Positions 25,709-33,881 of a stretch of DNA of 64,000 nt are shown in pieces; the stretch's first letter is position 1, and the number at the start of each line of letters is the position of its first letter. A program made the position numbers and the translations under genes. The DNA is from a virus, in the IMG/VR virus record IMGVR_UViG_3300009512_000010, positions 95,935 through 159,934 of that record. One strand, 5' to 3'. The notes under the pieces were generated by a model. It was not told the origin of the DNA and did no database searches. It saw nothing but the letters and a program-made list of their open reading frames with translations.

Positions 25709-26825
25709 GGTAATCCTCGTTATCGAATAGAGCAATAACATCTTTGTTTAATATACATTCAGATCTTCCCTCAAACATCGTATCCATAACTTTGGGTATC
25801 AATCTGTTGGAGCACACGTTGAGGTACTTACACGTTCCGCATTCTTTATTAGAACTATTTATTATCTGATCTGTAACGACTTGGTGTTTGTAATTTAAGA
25901 TACCTTCTACTGTATGTGTAGTGATCTCGAAGTCATCTTTATAGATCTGAGCATTCTCATAGATGAATGGTGACGCATATAGTTTGCCGTTGTGGATGTT
26001 CACCACCGCATAGTGAAATGCTTTGTGAGATAGATCCCCCTGTAAGAAGTGAAACTTGTTCTTAAAACGATTGACATCACTAGACAAGTTTGTCAACATA
26101 TCATTCCAAGCGAATAGTTTGTCTCCATGCTTGGTAGAATGGTTAAAGGATCTGACAACAGAGGGTAAGATTTCAATGACCGTGTCGTAGGTTTCACGTA
26201 TGTAGTCGATAGCTTCGTATAGCCTGTCTTCGATACCCTCTACAATGTTAGTTGCCATAGAGATCTCAAAGTCCAACGAACTCTCTTTGAAGTTCATCAC
26301 TCTGTTTCTCAATGCTTTCCTGTATCTTTTATCATCCAATACACGCACAAGATCTAAAGCAATCTGCACATCCCAAGACTCAACAACCTTACCAAGAGGA
26401 GACTTTTCGATAGCCTTGATCTTACCTAGAATATCATCTTCCGATAGAGACCCCATGATAGAACAGTTATGTTGAATGTTTCTATTACCTTCTGGTATCA
26501 TAGAGATGGCATCAGATAATCTGGCATTGTGTATGATTTCTTCTAGGTTTTCTGCACCATAGAAGTCTGTAGGTCCGATAACAATATCGTCTAACACGAC
26601 ATCAGTTCTACCATGTAATTCGTATGCCAGATTGTGAAACATCTTAATTGACTTGGGATTCCAATTACCTCTACGTTTAACAAAACAACCAGGACACATG
26701 TAAGAGCACCCTTCAAGTAATTCTAAAGTAACTTGGATCTTGTACTGCGTCATTGAGGATACTGAAGTAAACTCTTCTCCCACACCACCGTGCTTAACAA
26801 TGTCTTTCCAACTATTATTTAACAT
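25692..26825 (-). CDS. Radical SAM paralogue B of the IGPTD family
   Basis: The 377-residue protein has CSYMCPGC at C40, C44, C47, VIGPTDFYG at 82-90, and the C-terminal set CGTCKYLNVC, then ECILNKD. The start follows AAGGA by eight bases. It overlaps both neighbours by 11-17 bases. Residues after the first cluster read FVKRRGN, very like paralogue C, so B and C are probably the closest pair. Confidence 0.88.
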   Translation of the reverse strand: MLNNSWKDIVKHGGVGEEFTSVSSMTQYKIQVTLELLEGCSYMCPGCFVKRRGNWNPKSIKMFHNLAYELHGRTDVVLDDIVIGPTDFYGAENLEEIIHNARLSDAISMIPEGNRNIQHNCSIMGSLSEDDILGKIKAIEKSPLGKVVESWDVQIALDLVRVLDDKRYRKALRNRVMNFKESSLDFEISMATNIVEGIEDRLYEAIDYIRETYDTVIEILPSVVRSFNHSTKHGDKLFAWNDMLTNLSSDVNRFKNKFHFLQGDLSHKAFHYAVVNIHNGKLYASPFIYENAQIYKDDFEITTHTVEGILNYKHQVVTDQIINSSNKECGTCKYLNVCSNRLIPKVMDTMFEGRSECILNKDVIALFDNEDYHGNSY

Positions 26826-27978
26826 AGGAGATGTCCTTAATTCGTTCTAGTTCTGGATCGTCATCTGTTGTAACAAGAAACCTCTTACGATAACCCTTCT
26901 TATCGTTTTCAACAGAATAGTCATCCCACTGATACATCTTCTGAGCAGGTGCATTATAGTTATGTATATGTTCCATCATATTCTGCTTAGGAGCAATACA
27001 ACGATCAACTCCAAGGTAATCTCTGAGTAGAATAATCTTTCTATTGTAACAAGACATCATCAAGGGACAAGTTTCGCACTCTGTGCCCTTGACCCTTTCC
27101 AACTGAGATTGTACAATAGGAAGCACATCGTCAAAGTTATCCACTTTAAACATCTCATGGTACAATGCCATGTTTTCGTACATAAACGGCGAAATGAACC
27201 ATTCGCCCTTTTTATAGTTTAGTACGGTATAGTTCATGCCACCGTGTGAGTGGTCTACCATTATGTTATTTAATTCTGTTTCTTTATAAGCACTTAGCTC
27301 GTTAAAGAAGTCATTAAACTTGTCTAATGTATCTAATATTAGTTTAGGCTTGTGAGAACGTGAAACAGACGGTACAAAGTCTAATATCGTTTTAAAGCGT
27401 TCTATTGCACTTTTATGCAGTTTAACGTAGTCTAGGCCATAATCACGTATATTGACCACAAACGTATATGTCACTTCATGTTCTAGGTTTTTATCAATGT
27501 ACTCCAACATCTTGTGAATATGCTGTACATAATCCTCATCAAAGAACTTGTTAACATTCGTTGCGATACCAATTTCAATCTCAGTATCTATGTTAATATT
27601 ATTTGTTATGAAAGCAACCCATCGTGGAAGATCCCCATCAATCAGTGTGCTGACAAATGCAAGAATGGGTGAGTTCTCATTAATGATATCGACTAGAGAT
27701 GGCATGACCTCATAGAAGTTTTCGGACGCAAGAAAGTCTGTAGGTCCGATAAGGATCTCGTCAACCAAGATGCCTCTATCAGTTATGTCTCGTATGAAGT
27801 CTTTGGCTTTATGGATCTGATGTTCATCACTAGCATTACCTCTGCGATGCACAAAACATCCCGGACATTTGTGATGACAACCATCTAGGATATCAAGCTG
27901 AAGTTTAACCGCCGAGACTGGTTTAGTTTGCGTCTCTGTGGTTAGCTCGTAATATAAGTTGTTCTTAATTAACGGCAT
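26815..27978 (-). CDS. Radical SAM paralogue C of the IGPTD family
   Basis: The 387-residue protein has CHHKCPGC at C34, C38, C41, LIGPTDFL at 76-83, and the C-terminal set CETCPLMMSC and RCIAPKQ. It carries an extra 40-residue basic tail after the auxiliary cluster (QKMYQWDDYSVENDKKGYRK) that the paralogues lack. It overlaps paralogue D by 14 bases. Confidence 0.88.
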   Translation of the reverse strand: MPLIKNNLYYELTTETQTKPVSAVKLQLDILDGCHHKCPGCFVHRRGNASDEHQIHKAKDFIRDITDRGILVDEILIGPTDFLASENFYEVMPSLVDIINENSPILAFVSTLIDGDLPRWVAFITNNINIDTEIEIGIATNVNKFFDEDYVQHIHKMLEYIDKNLEHEVTYTFVVNIRDYGLDYVKLHKSAIERFKTILDFVPSVSRSHKPKLILDTLDKFNDFFNELSAYKETELNNIMVDHSHGGMNYTVLNYKKGEWFISPFMYENMALYHEMFKVDNFDDVLPIVQSQLERVKGTECETCPLMMSCYNRKIILLRDYLGVDRCIAPKQNMMEHIHNYNAPAQKMYQWDDYSVENDKKGYRKRFLVTTDDDPELERIKDISYVK

Positions 27979-28990
27979 GCATATATTCTTTCAAGGCAAC
28001 ACAAGTGTTCAACTTCCTTGACTTCATATACACGTGTATGTTTCTTTCTGCGCAACTCATTAGGTATTCGCATGTGTTACAATCGTCTACTGTCTTTGCA
28101 TACTCTAGGTTAGTGCCCAACCATTCCTGATCCATTGTAGTTTGAAACTCAGGTGTTCTCTGAATGATTGCGTCATATAAAAATGGATTGATGTATAATT
28201 TGCCGTTGTAGAAACTATAGTTCTGACAGCCATATCCATTAAACCTAGCATCAAAGAATGTGTATAAGTTCCTCCACTCATCATTTATCTTCTGCTTACG
28301 CAGATCTGCCCTAAACATATCAAGAAACTTATTGACCTTACCACGTGCATTCTTGTCTGTCAAGAAAGAAGGTGCGATGACTATGGGTGCGTTAAAGTCT
28401 TCCTTGACTTTGGCACACAGATCATTATATCCTATTCTGTCAAACAAATCAGGAGTGTAGTTAACTCTGAACTGAACAGATCCAATGGTAAACATCTTTA
28501 TGTTTTCAAGGAAGTTGGGGTCAAGGTCATCATCAAGATACGCCTCAACATCTAACACAATCTTAAAGTCGATATCTGGAATTCTATTGATGTTACGATA
28601 GATCTGCCAAATCATATCAAGTTTAGGCTTGACAACCTTTGGGTCTTGTAATAGTGTAGATGTAAATCCGACACCACTTATAGCATACAGGTCTGTCATC
28701 GATGGGTGTGTCATCACCTCATCAAAGTTCTGAGCATCAAAGATGTCAGTTGGACCTATAGTAATTTCATCTGGATAGAACTGTCCCTTACACAACTCAT
28801 CGTATAGAGTAGCCATGTGATCAGGTGATGTCAAGTTCTTTCTTGGGATAAAGCATCCGGGACACATCTGATCACAACCATGGAGAATATCCAAGTTGAT
28901 CTCTGTGCGTAGGAAATCGGTATTAACAGGGCTTATGCCATGAACGTAACGATAGTACCCTGCTTCTGTTGCATTAAGCTTTGTTATCAT
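27965..28990 (-). CDS. Radical SAM paralogue D of the IGPTD family
   Basis: The 341-residue protein has CDQMCPGC at C39, C43, C46, TIGPTDIFD at 77-85, and the C-terminal set CNTCEYLMSC and TCVALKEY. Start and end overlap the neighbours by 17 and 14 bases. The ribosome site is weak, consistent with coupled translation from the preceding gene. Confidence 0.88.
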   Translation of the reverse strand: MITKLNATEAGYYRYVHGISPVNTDFLRTEINLDILHGCDQMCPGCFIPRKNLTSPDHMATLYDELCKGQFYPDEITIGPTDIFDAQNFDEVMTHPSMTDLYAISGVGFTSTLLQDPKVVKPKLDMIWQIYRNINRIPDIDFKIVLDVEAYLDDDLDPNFLENIKMFTIGSVQFRVNYTPDLFDRIGYNDLCAKVKEDFNAPIVIAPSFLTDKNARGKVNKFLDMFRADLRKQKINDEWRNLYTFFDARFNGYGCQNYSFYNGKLYINPFLYDAIIQRTPEFQTTMDQEWLGTNLEYAKTVDDCNTCEYLMSCAERNIHVYMKSRKLNTCVALKEYMHAVN

Positions 28991-29732
28991 CTAGAATCAA
29001 CATGAAATCGTCGGGAAAGAATGATACGATCTGATCCGTAATCTTAGTCTCACACATAATATGATAGAGATCTTTGCCGAAATATTTGGGGGAGTCGTTA
29101 AACACTTGTTTATTATATTCAATCGACAATCCGTTTTTACTCAAGATTAGTAGAAGCGCATCATAGCCTGTAGTGAGAAGTCTGGCAATATTAGGTCCAC
29201 ACGTAGCTGGTTTATCAACTACCTTGATGTCTTCAACCAGTTCTTTTAGATTTTTTTCGGTTAGCTTCATATCATCGTCAAGCCCATCGTATAGTTTAGT
29301 TAGGGCAAATGGTACTGAAGATGCAACTGTGGCGATTAAATCGTCAACCAATTGTTCATTATCTTCAATAAACTTATCGATAAGTTTTGGTGGGAACAGA
29401 TATAATAGTTGGCTCTCTTGTTCACCAATGTCATGTCTATATTTGAACTTAATAATAAGAACAATGATCCTAGCCAATAGAGGACAGTCAACCATAAAGT
29501 CTGATTTGATATACGCTTTAATCAAGTCTTCGTCAATAGAAGAGAACGTTGTCTTAAAGTTAGTGTTAGCCAAATAGATGATAATGTGCTGTGCAGACAA
29601 CTTCTCTTTACTCTTAGCATAATCAACCCAAAGAACGTATTCTTCAAGTTCACTCTTGTCTTTATAGATCTGTACTAAGTGTTGAGGAGATAGTGGTAAC
29701 TCATAACACGTACTCTCGTCTGGAGTTGTCAT
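28974..29732 (-). CDS. Helical protein of unknown function in the radical SAM operon
   Basis: The 252 residues start at the ATG behind AAGGAA at a good distance (29732); in-frame codons further upstream lie within the neighbour. Sequence is mostly helical (LARIIVLIIKFKYRH; FPPKLIDKFIEDNEQLVDDL) with no membrane signal and few Cys. No family recognised. It lies between radical SAM paralogues D and E, so it may be a scaffold or substrate-binding partner, comparable in role to RiPP recognition proteins; that is inference. Confidence 0.75.
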   Translation of the reverse strand: MTTPDESTCYELPLSPQHLVQIYKDKSELEEYVLWVDYAKSKEKLSAQHIIIYLANTNFKTTFSSIDEDLIKAYIKSDFMVDCPLLARIIVLIIKFKYRHDIGEQESQLLYLFPPKLIDKFIEDNEQLVDDLIATVASSVPFALTKLYDGLDDDMKLTEKNLKELVEDIKVVDKPATCGPNIARLLTTGYDALLLILSKNGLSIEYNKQVFNDSPKYFGKDLYHIMCETKITDQIVSFFPDDFMLILDDNKA

Positions 29733-29745
29733 AATATAGTATTCC

Positions 29746-30849
29746 TTACAATGGGTACTTGTGGATAAGATATGGAATGCGGTTTTGTCTCTTAGAGAAG
29801 AACTGCACATCTGTATTTATCAGCTTCAAATCTGCGGTTAGATTGTCCATGTCAAAGTCATTCTGCAATACCTTGCGCACGATAGGAAACACATTCTTAA
29901 ACTCTGTGTATAGATCCATATATTCCCAACCATCTGCGTCACTATCTGCCTTAGATTGGTGAGCCGCAAGGAATGCAGTATCGTCTTTAACCAAGTTCCA
30001 CAACTCTTCTAGTTGATAGAAAGCGGCAGTATAGTTTCCAGCATTAGCCTTAGTAACATAACAGGATCTGATCCACGTAGTCTTGTTGGTTGCATATTCT
30101 GCATTACGTGATACATTGGCATTCATCCAATCGATGACTGCTAAAATATAAGCCAAGTAGTGGCGTCTTGATGTAAAGTGTTCCATCACATCTTGTGCCA
30201 TTGTGGATTGGTGTACTGTAAACTTCTCTTTGATTAGTAGTTGTACTGAATTATTTGTATAGTAATCGTTTAAGAAGAACAGTAGGTCATAACTGAAGTT
30301 CTTGCCATTCTGATAGATCACCGTATAAGGAGTTACTGCCCCACCACCTGAGTCTGTGGAGAATAGTGTGTCTACATGATTTGATACATCTAAAATAGTT
30401 TCATTGTCAAGCACCATAGTGAGCATAACATCCATAGAGAAGATCTTCTCAAGGAATGCTCCAACCATTGCATTAACGTTAGTAGACGAGTCATAGAAAC
30501 CAGATGCCGTAATAAGACCTGATGTGTAACGTGCAAAAACTGTGATCATATCTTCAACAGTAGAAAATAGAATGATAACCTTATCACTGTTTTGAATATA
30601 GTCGATATCATCTACATCAGCGTAATCCATATAACTAATCAAATCGTTAGCATTTGCTCTAATCGTATTAGCAATAGACTCATACTGAGCCGCCAATAAT
30701 TGATCACCATTAGATCGGTGTACAATCACGATGTTACGTGGGGTTGCTGTGTGATAATACGAGTTTAACTCGAAACACACTGTTCCCAAGTTGTTAATAG
30801 TTGAGATATACTTTGAGTTGTTTAAGTAATAGAGATTTTGACCGATCAT
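29746..30849 (-). CDS. Hypothetical protein in the radical SAM operon
   Basis: The 367-residue protein has a good GGAG site at seven bases. It starts with beta-like sequence (MIGQNLYYLNNSKYISTI) and continues helical, with many Tyr, Asn and Asp. The middle contains TDSGGGAVTPYTVIYQNG. No motif or family is recognised. It begins two bases after the stop of paralogue E, so it is certainly co-translated with it. Confidence 0.75.
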   Translation of the reverse strand: MIGQNLYYLNNSKYISTINNLGTVCFELNSYYHTATPRNIVIVHRSNGDQLLAAQYESIANTIRANANDLISYMDYADVDDIDYIQNSDKVIILFSTVEDMITVFARYTSGLITASGFYDSSTNVNAMVGAFLEKIFSMDVMLTMVLDNETILDVSNHVDTLFSTDSGGGAVTPYTVIYQNGKNFSYDLLFFLNDYYTNNSVQLLIKEKFTVHQSTMAQDVMEHFTSRRHYLAYILAVIDWMNANVSRNAEYATNKTTWIRSCYVTKANAGNYTAAFYQLEELWNLVKDDTAFLAAHQSKADSDADGWEYMDLYTEFKNVFPIVRKVLQNDFDMDNLTADLKLINTDVQFFSKRQNRIPYLIHKYPL

Positions 30850-30851
30850 GG

Positions 30852-32030
30852 TTACGCTCCGTCTTTCATTTTGTATTTAGTTGCATCATCATTCCATGTA
30901 AAGTCGAATGGATTATAGTGTTTCAATGTTTCTTTAGGTAATACACACCCATCAATATTGAGACTATCTTGAGCCTCGAATACCAATCTACTTGCACAAG
31001 CCATAGCAAACTGACAGTCTGCACAATCTTTTACCTTACTAGACTTATTTATACCCTTTGTAATCAGTTCGTTCTTACGTTGTAAGATCTCTTCGAATGT
31101 AAGTCCTGTTACGTCTAGGTTCTTATTAGTTATAAAGAACGCTTGTTCGTGAAGCATTACATTCAAGTGTGTCGTAGGTCCGTTCTCTCCTGGAACAATA
31201 GTAATGCCCACAAAGTTGATTGAGTTACAGTAGAGATTAGCCATAGACATAACAGTCTCACTAGCATTGTTCTCATCAATAACCGACTCAAGGAACTTAT
31301 TCCACGCAAACAAGTTGTTACGTTGAATGATTTGATTAGGTGCCCTAGCGAATGCAGGGTTCATTTCCATAATAGTGCCGAAGTCGTTTACAGAACGATC
31401 AATCAGCCTATTGTATTTCTCTTTGTCAATCTGCTTACCGACAACGTTAGAAGCCTGTAATGTCCAAGACCAATCCATCATCTTTGGAGTTTCGTTCTTA
31501 AAGAACTCTATTTTCTCCATAACTCTGTTATAGTAATCGTCATCATCCAACATCTCGTTAATACGACCAATCGGCATAATGAATTCGATAACCATGTCAC
31601 GTCTATACGCATCTAGGTCATCCAGAATAGCAAAGATCTCTCTGACCTTTTCCATTGAAGCATTGTCGAACTTAGCTGGAGACGCAATACGTGCATTAGT
31701 GTGTTCTCTCATTATAGCTTGAACAGTTGGGTTTGTCAATACTTCTTTTGTATTCTTAGCAGAAAATAGATCTGTAGGTCCGATAACAAACTCTCTTAGG
31801 TTACCACCCACACGTAATACACCATCAGCAAGTTCCTTAGCACGATCAATGATCTGTTGATTGCTTACAGGATCAATTGCTTTGTCAACGAAACATCCAA
31901 GACAGCCCTGTTCACATCCAGCCAGAACTTCCATCTGAATAAGAACATCGAACTTTGTTGCATCAGATGGTGCCAGACTTTCGGGTCCTGAGTATCTCAT
32001 CTGCTTACAATATGATTGTTGCATTGTCAT
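30852..32030 (-). CDS. Radical SAM paralogue E of the IGPTD family
   Basis: The 392 residues start at the ATG one base after the stop of the Cys-tail gene, with GAGGAAG before it. The motif is CEQGCLGC (C39, C43, C46), with FVIGPTDLFS at 81-90 and a C-terminal set CADCQFAMAC, then GCVLPKE. It is the paralogue directly coupled to the two candidate substrate genes, which makes it the first choice for the enzyme acting on their tails. Confidence 0.9.
   Translation of the reverse strand: MTMQQSYCKQMRYSGPESLAPSDATKFDVLIQMEVLAGCEQGCLGCFVDKAIDPVSNQQIIDRAKELADGVLRVGGNLREFVIGPTDLFSAKNTKEVLTNPTVQAIMREHTNARIASPAKFDNASMEKVREIFAILDDLDAYRRDMVIEFIMPIGRINEMLDDDDYYNRVMEKIEFFKNETPKMMDWSWTLQASNVVGKQIDKEKYNRLIDRSVNDFGTIMEMNPAFARAPNQIIQRNNLFAWNKFLESVIDENNASETVMSMANLYCNSINFVGITIVPGENGPTTHLNVMLHEQAFFITNKNLDVTGLTFEEILQRKNELITKGINKSSKVKDCADCQFAMACASRLVFEAQDSLNIDGCVLPKETLKHYNPFDFTWNDDATKYKMKDGA
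31046..31053 (-). promoter_or_regulatory. Possible internal late promoter
   Basis: TATAAATA in the context GGTATAAATAAG on the minus strand, inside radical SAM paralogue E and about 200 bases before the 367-residue gene. The sequence matches the consensus, but a chance match within coding DNA cannot be excluded. Confidence 0.35.
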
Positions 32031-32031
32031 G

Positions 32032-32418
32032 TTATCGTCTTCCTCTTGATGTATGACAGCTGGTGTGACAGCTTGAATGGCATAATACTGCTGAGATAGA
32101 TCTGTTAGTAAGTCTATCTTCAATGAGGTCTACGGTTCTTCGCACTCCGTCCTCTAATGTGTCTACGATGTCTTGTGAATATATCCTACTACCTGCGGAG
32201 ACTCCAGCATCAATATAGTTATCAAATAGAGAGTCAGCCGCACCTGTATATTCGAACCTATGTGTCGTAGTATTAGATCCTGTTCCACCCATAGCAGTGG
32301 GATTGTTATTCTGATATGCTGTAGTTGTTATAGTAATAGTTTTGTCAAACGTTCTTAACTTACCACCTGCGTAAGTTTGCATGTAGCTATCTATACTATC
32401 TCTGGTTAAATTGCCCAT
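32032..32418 (-). CDS. Cys-tail protein 2, candidate modified virion peptide
   Basis: The 128-residue protein is paralogous to the upstream gene. Shared blocks: LRTFDKTITITTTAY (about residues 21-35), RFEYTGAADS (about 53-62), AGSRIYSQDIVDT (about 75-87), and the C-terminus CHSSCHTSCHTSRGRR (113-128). The body looks like a small beta fibre protein with a helical stretch. The tail has three Cys, each followed by His and each His followed by Xaa-Ser, then a basic end. Its start overlaps the previous stop (TAATG) and one base separates it from radical SAM paralogue E. It may be a substrate of that enzyme or a metal-binding tip. Confidence 0.85.
   Translation of the reverse strand: MGNLTRDSIDSYMQTYAGGKLRTFDKTITITTTAYQNNNPTAMGGTGSNTTTHRFEYTGAADSLFDNYIDAGVSAGSRIYSQDIVDTLEDGVRRTVDLIEDRLTNRSISAVLCHSSCHTSCHTSRGRR
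32035..32082 (-). repeat. Cys-His-Xaa-Ser tail coding region, copy 2
   Basis: This encodes CHSSCHTSCHTSRGRR. The same 16 residues are encoded at 32421-32468 with different codons at nine positions and no amino acid change. Confidence 0.9.
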
Positions 32419-32804
32419 TATCTACGACCTCTTGATGTGTGACAACTAGTGTGACAAGAGCTATGACATAACAATGCTGAAATGGATCTGTCAGTGATAC
32501 GAGATTCAACCTGATCTACTGTTCTTTGCATAACACTATTAATTGAGTCGATAACATCTTGACTGTACATTCGACTTCCTGTGTATATTCCACCATCCAA
32601 ATCGTTATTATAAGTTGAGTCAGCCGCACCTGTATATTCAAAGCGTTGGTTAAAGCCAGCCGAGCTTTGCGGTCCCGCTTGAGTCTGCGACACTGTTTGT
32701 AATGTATATGCAGTTACAGTAAACGTCATCGTTTTATCAAACGTCCTTAACTGGCTTCCAGCCTGTGCCTGTAAACTAGTGTTATTTTGTGCATAGGTTG
32801 GCAT
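32418..32804 (-). CDS. Cys-tail protein 1, candidate modified virion peptide
   Basis: The 128 residues include LRTFDKTMTFTVTAY, RFEYTGAADS, GSRMYSQDVIDS and the same C-terminus CHSSCHTSCHTSRGRR, about half identical to its neighbour overall. There is no signal peptide or membrane segment and no Cys outside the tail. The ATG directly follows the stop of the collagen-like fibre gene (TAAATG), and its own stop overlaps the start of copy 2. It is therefore co-translated with fibre genes on one side and radical SAM genes on the other. Confidence 0.85.
   Translation of the reverse strand: MPTYAQNNTSLQAQAGSQLRTFDKTMTFTVTAYTLQTVSQTQAGPQSSAGFNQRFEYTGAADSTYNNDLDGGIYTGSRMYSQDVIDSINSVMQRTVDQVESRITDRSISALLCHSSCHTSCHTSRGRR
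32421..32468 (-). repeat. Cys-His-Xaa-Ser tail coding region, copy 1
   Basis: This encodes CHSSCHTSCHTSRGRR, identical in protein to 32035-32082 but different at many third and Ser/Arg codon positions. Confidence 0.9.
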
Positions 32805-33878
32805 TTATACTTTAACCTCAACTAGCCCTTCACCATCCTCTAGTGCCACACCCACAAAGTTCAAGAAGTTCATGCGCATTGCGGCAGTCGTATCAGCTGG
32901 AAGTGCTTTACATTTACCATTATCATCTGCTACTATATAGTCGCCTTTTTGAGCAGTACCATTTATCTTACAAGGGATACGTCCTTTAAGCGCAATGAAA
33001 GGCCATAGAGGATCCTCCATGTTATCTTCATTAACGTTCATTCGAACACCCGGACGTGTAGAGATAATGCCAGCGATAGCCATACCCTTTTTGTATAGAG
33101 TTACCTCTTTTTCGCCACCAACAGCCAACAGATCTCCATGTTCATATCCTCTATCGGCTAAATATTTCTCCGCTAAATCCGACCAGTTTGCAGACGTTGC
33201 TGTACCATTAAATGTACCATCATTAGCAATATATGATGTATCTGTACCATTTCTTCTAAACTGAACAATTCTGTCTGATGATTCGTCTGCAACAATATAC
33301 CATCTATTTGAGTGGTACTGAATTTTACCTTTTGTGCCCGGATCACCTGTCCAGTTAGATGACGCATTGGAGAAAAGACCACCGTTGGTGATATCAAGGT
33401 TACCACCACCGAACTGACCAATCTCACCTTTTTGTCCTTTAGATCCTGTGGCTCCAACTTCTCCCTTTTGTCCTTTTGCTCCAGTTACACCAACTTCGCC
33501 TTTTTGACCTTTTGCTCCAGTTACACCAACTTCGCCTTTTTGACCTTTTTGACCTTTTTCACCAGTAAGTCCAACTTCGCCCTTTTGTCCTTTTTGACCC
33601 TTATCTCCAGTAAGTCCAACTTCACCTTTTTGACCCTTTTGACCTTTAACGCCAACTTCGCCTTTTTGTCCGATCTCGCCTTTTTGACCTTTTGCGCCAG
33701 TGTCTCCAGTCTGTCCTTTTTGTCCTTTTTCGCCCTTTTGTCCCTTTGGGCCAGTTGGAGCATCGGTAAAGGTAGTGGCTCTCCACACACCTTTTGCACT
33801 TTCAAATGTCCACGTGACATTGTTAGCGGTGTGGGTTGCGCCATTCGATGGCGATGATGGGAAATTAATTGCCGCCAT
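32805..33878 (-). CDS. Collagen-like fibre protein (1)
   Basis: This is a 357-residue fibre. Residues 1-42 form a globular start (FPSSPSNGATHTANNVTWTF). Residues 43-156 are 38 uninterrupted Gly-X-Y triplets (GQK, GEK, GQK, GEV and similar) of which 22 have Lys at Y, always followed by Gly. The C-terminal 200 residues contain SDLAEKYLADRGYEHGD and GIISTRPGVRMN, a domain frequent in marine T4-like phage fibres. With almost no Pro in the triplets, stability would have to come from Lys chemistry or from modification, and X-Lys-Gly is the known lysyl hydroxylase target. The PLOD-like enzyme at 17000-18928 is the likely modifier. Confidence 0.92.
   Translation of the reverse strand: MAAINFPSSPSNGATHTANNVTWTFESAKGVWRATTFTDAPTGPKGQKGEKGQKGQTGDTGAKGQKGEIGQKGEVGVKGQKGQKGEVGLTGDKGQKGQKGEVGLTGEKGQKGQKGEVGVTGAKGQKGEVGVTGAKGQKGEVGATGSKGQKGEIGQFGGGNLDITNGGLFSNASSNWTGDPGTKGKIQYHSNRWYIVADESSDRIVQFRRNGTDTSYIANDGTFNGTATSANWSDLAEKYLADRGYEHGDLLAVGGEKEVTLYKKGMAIAGIISTRPGVRMNVNEDNMEDPLWPFIALKGRIPCKINGTAQKGDYIVADDNGKCKALPADTTAAMRMNFLNFVGVALEDGEGLVEVKV
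33411..33752 (-). repeat. Gly-X-Y coding repeat in collagen-like gene 1
   Basis: This holds 38 triplet codons dominated by GGx-CAA-AAA-type units, with near-identical 18-36-base blocks repeated several times. Such runs are prone to slippage and recombination, so length is likely to vary between relatives. Confidence 0.85.
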
Positions 33879-33881
33879 GGA

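Noticed and set aside
32802-32809. TATAAATG at the start of Cys-tail protein 1
   Set aside because: It resembles a late promoter, but transcription would start downstream of the ATG; it is better explained as the TAAATG stop-start junction.
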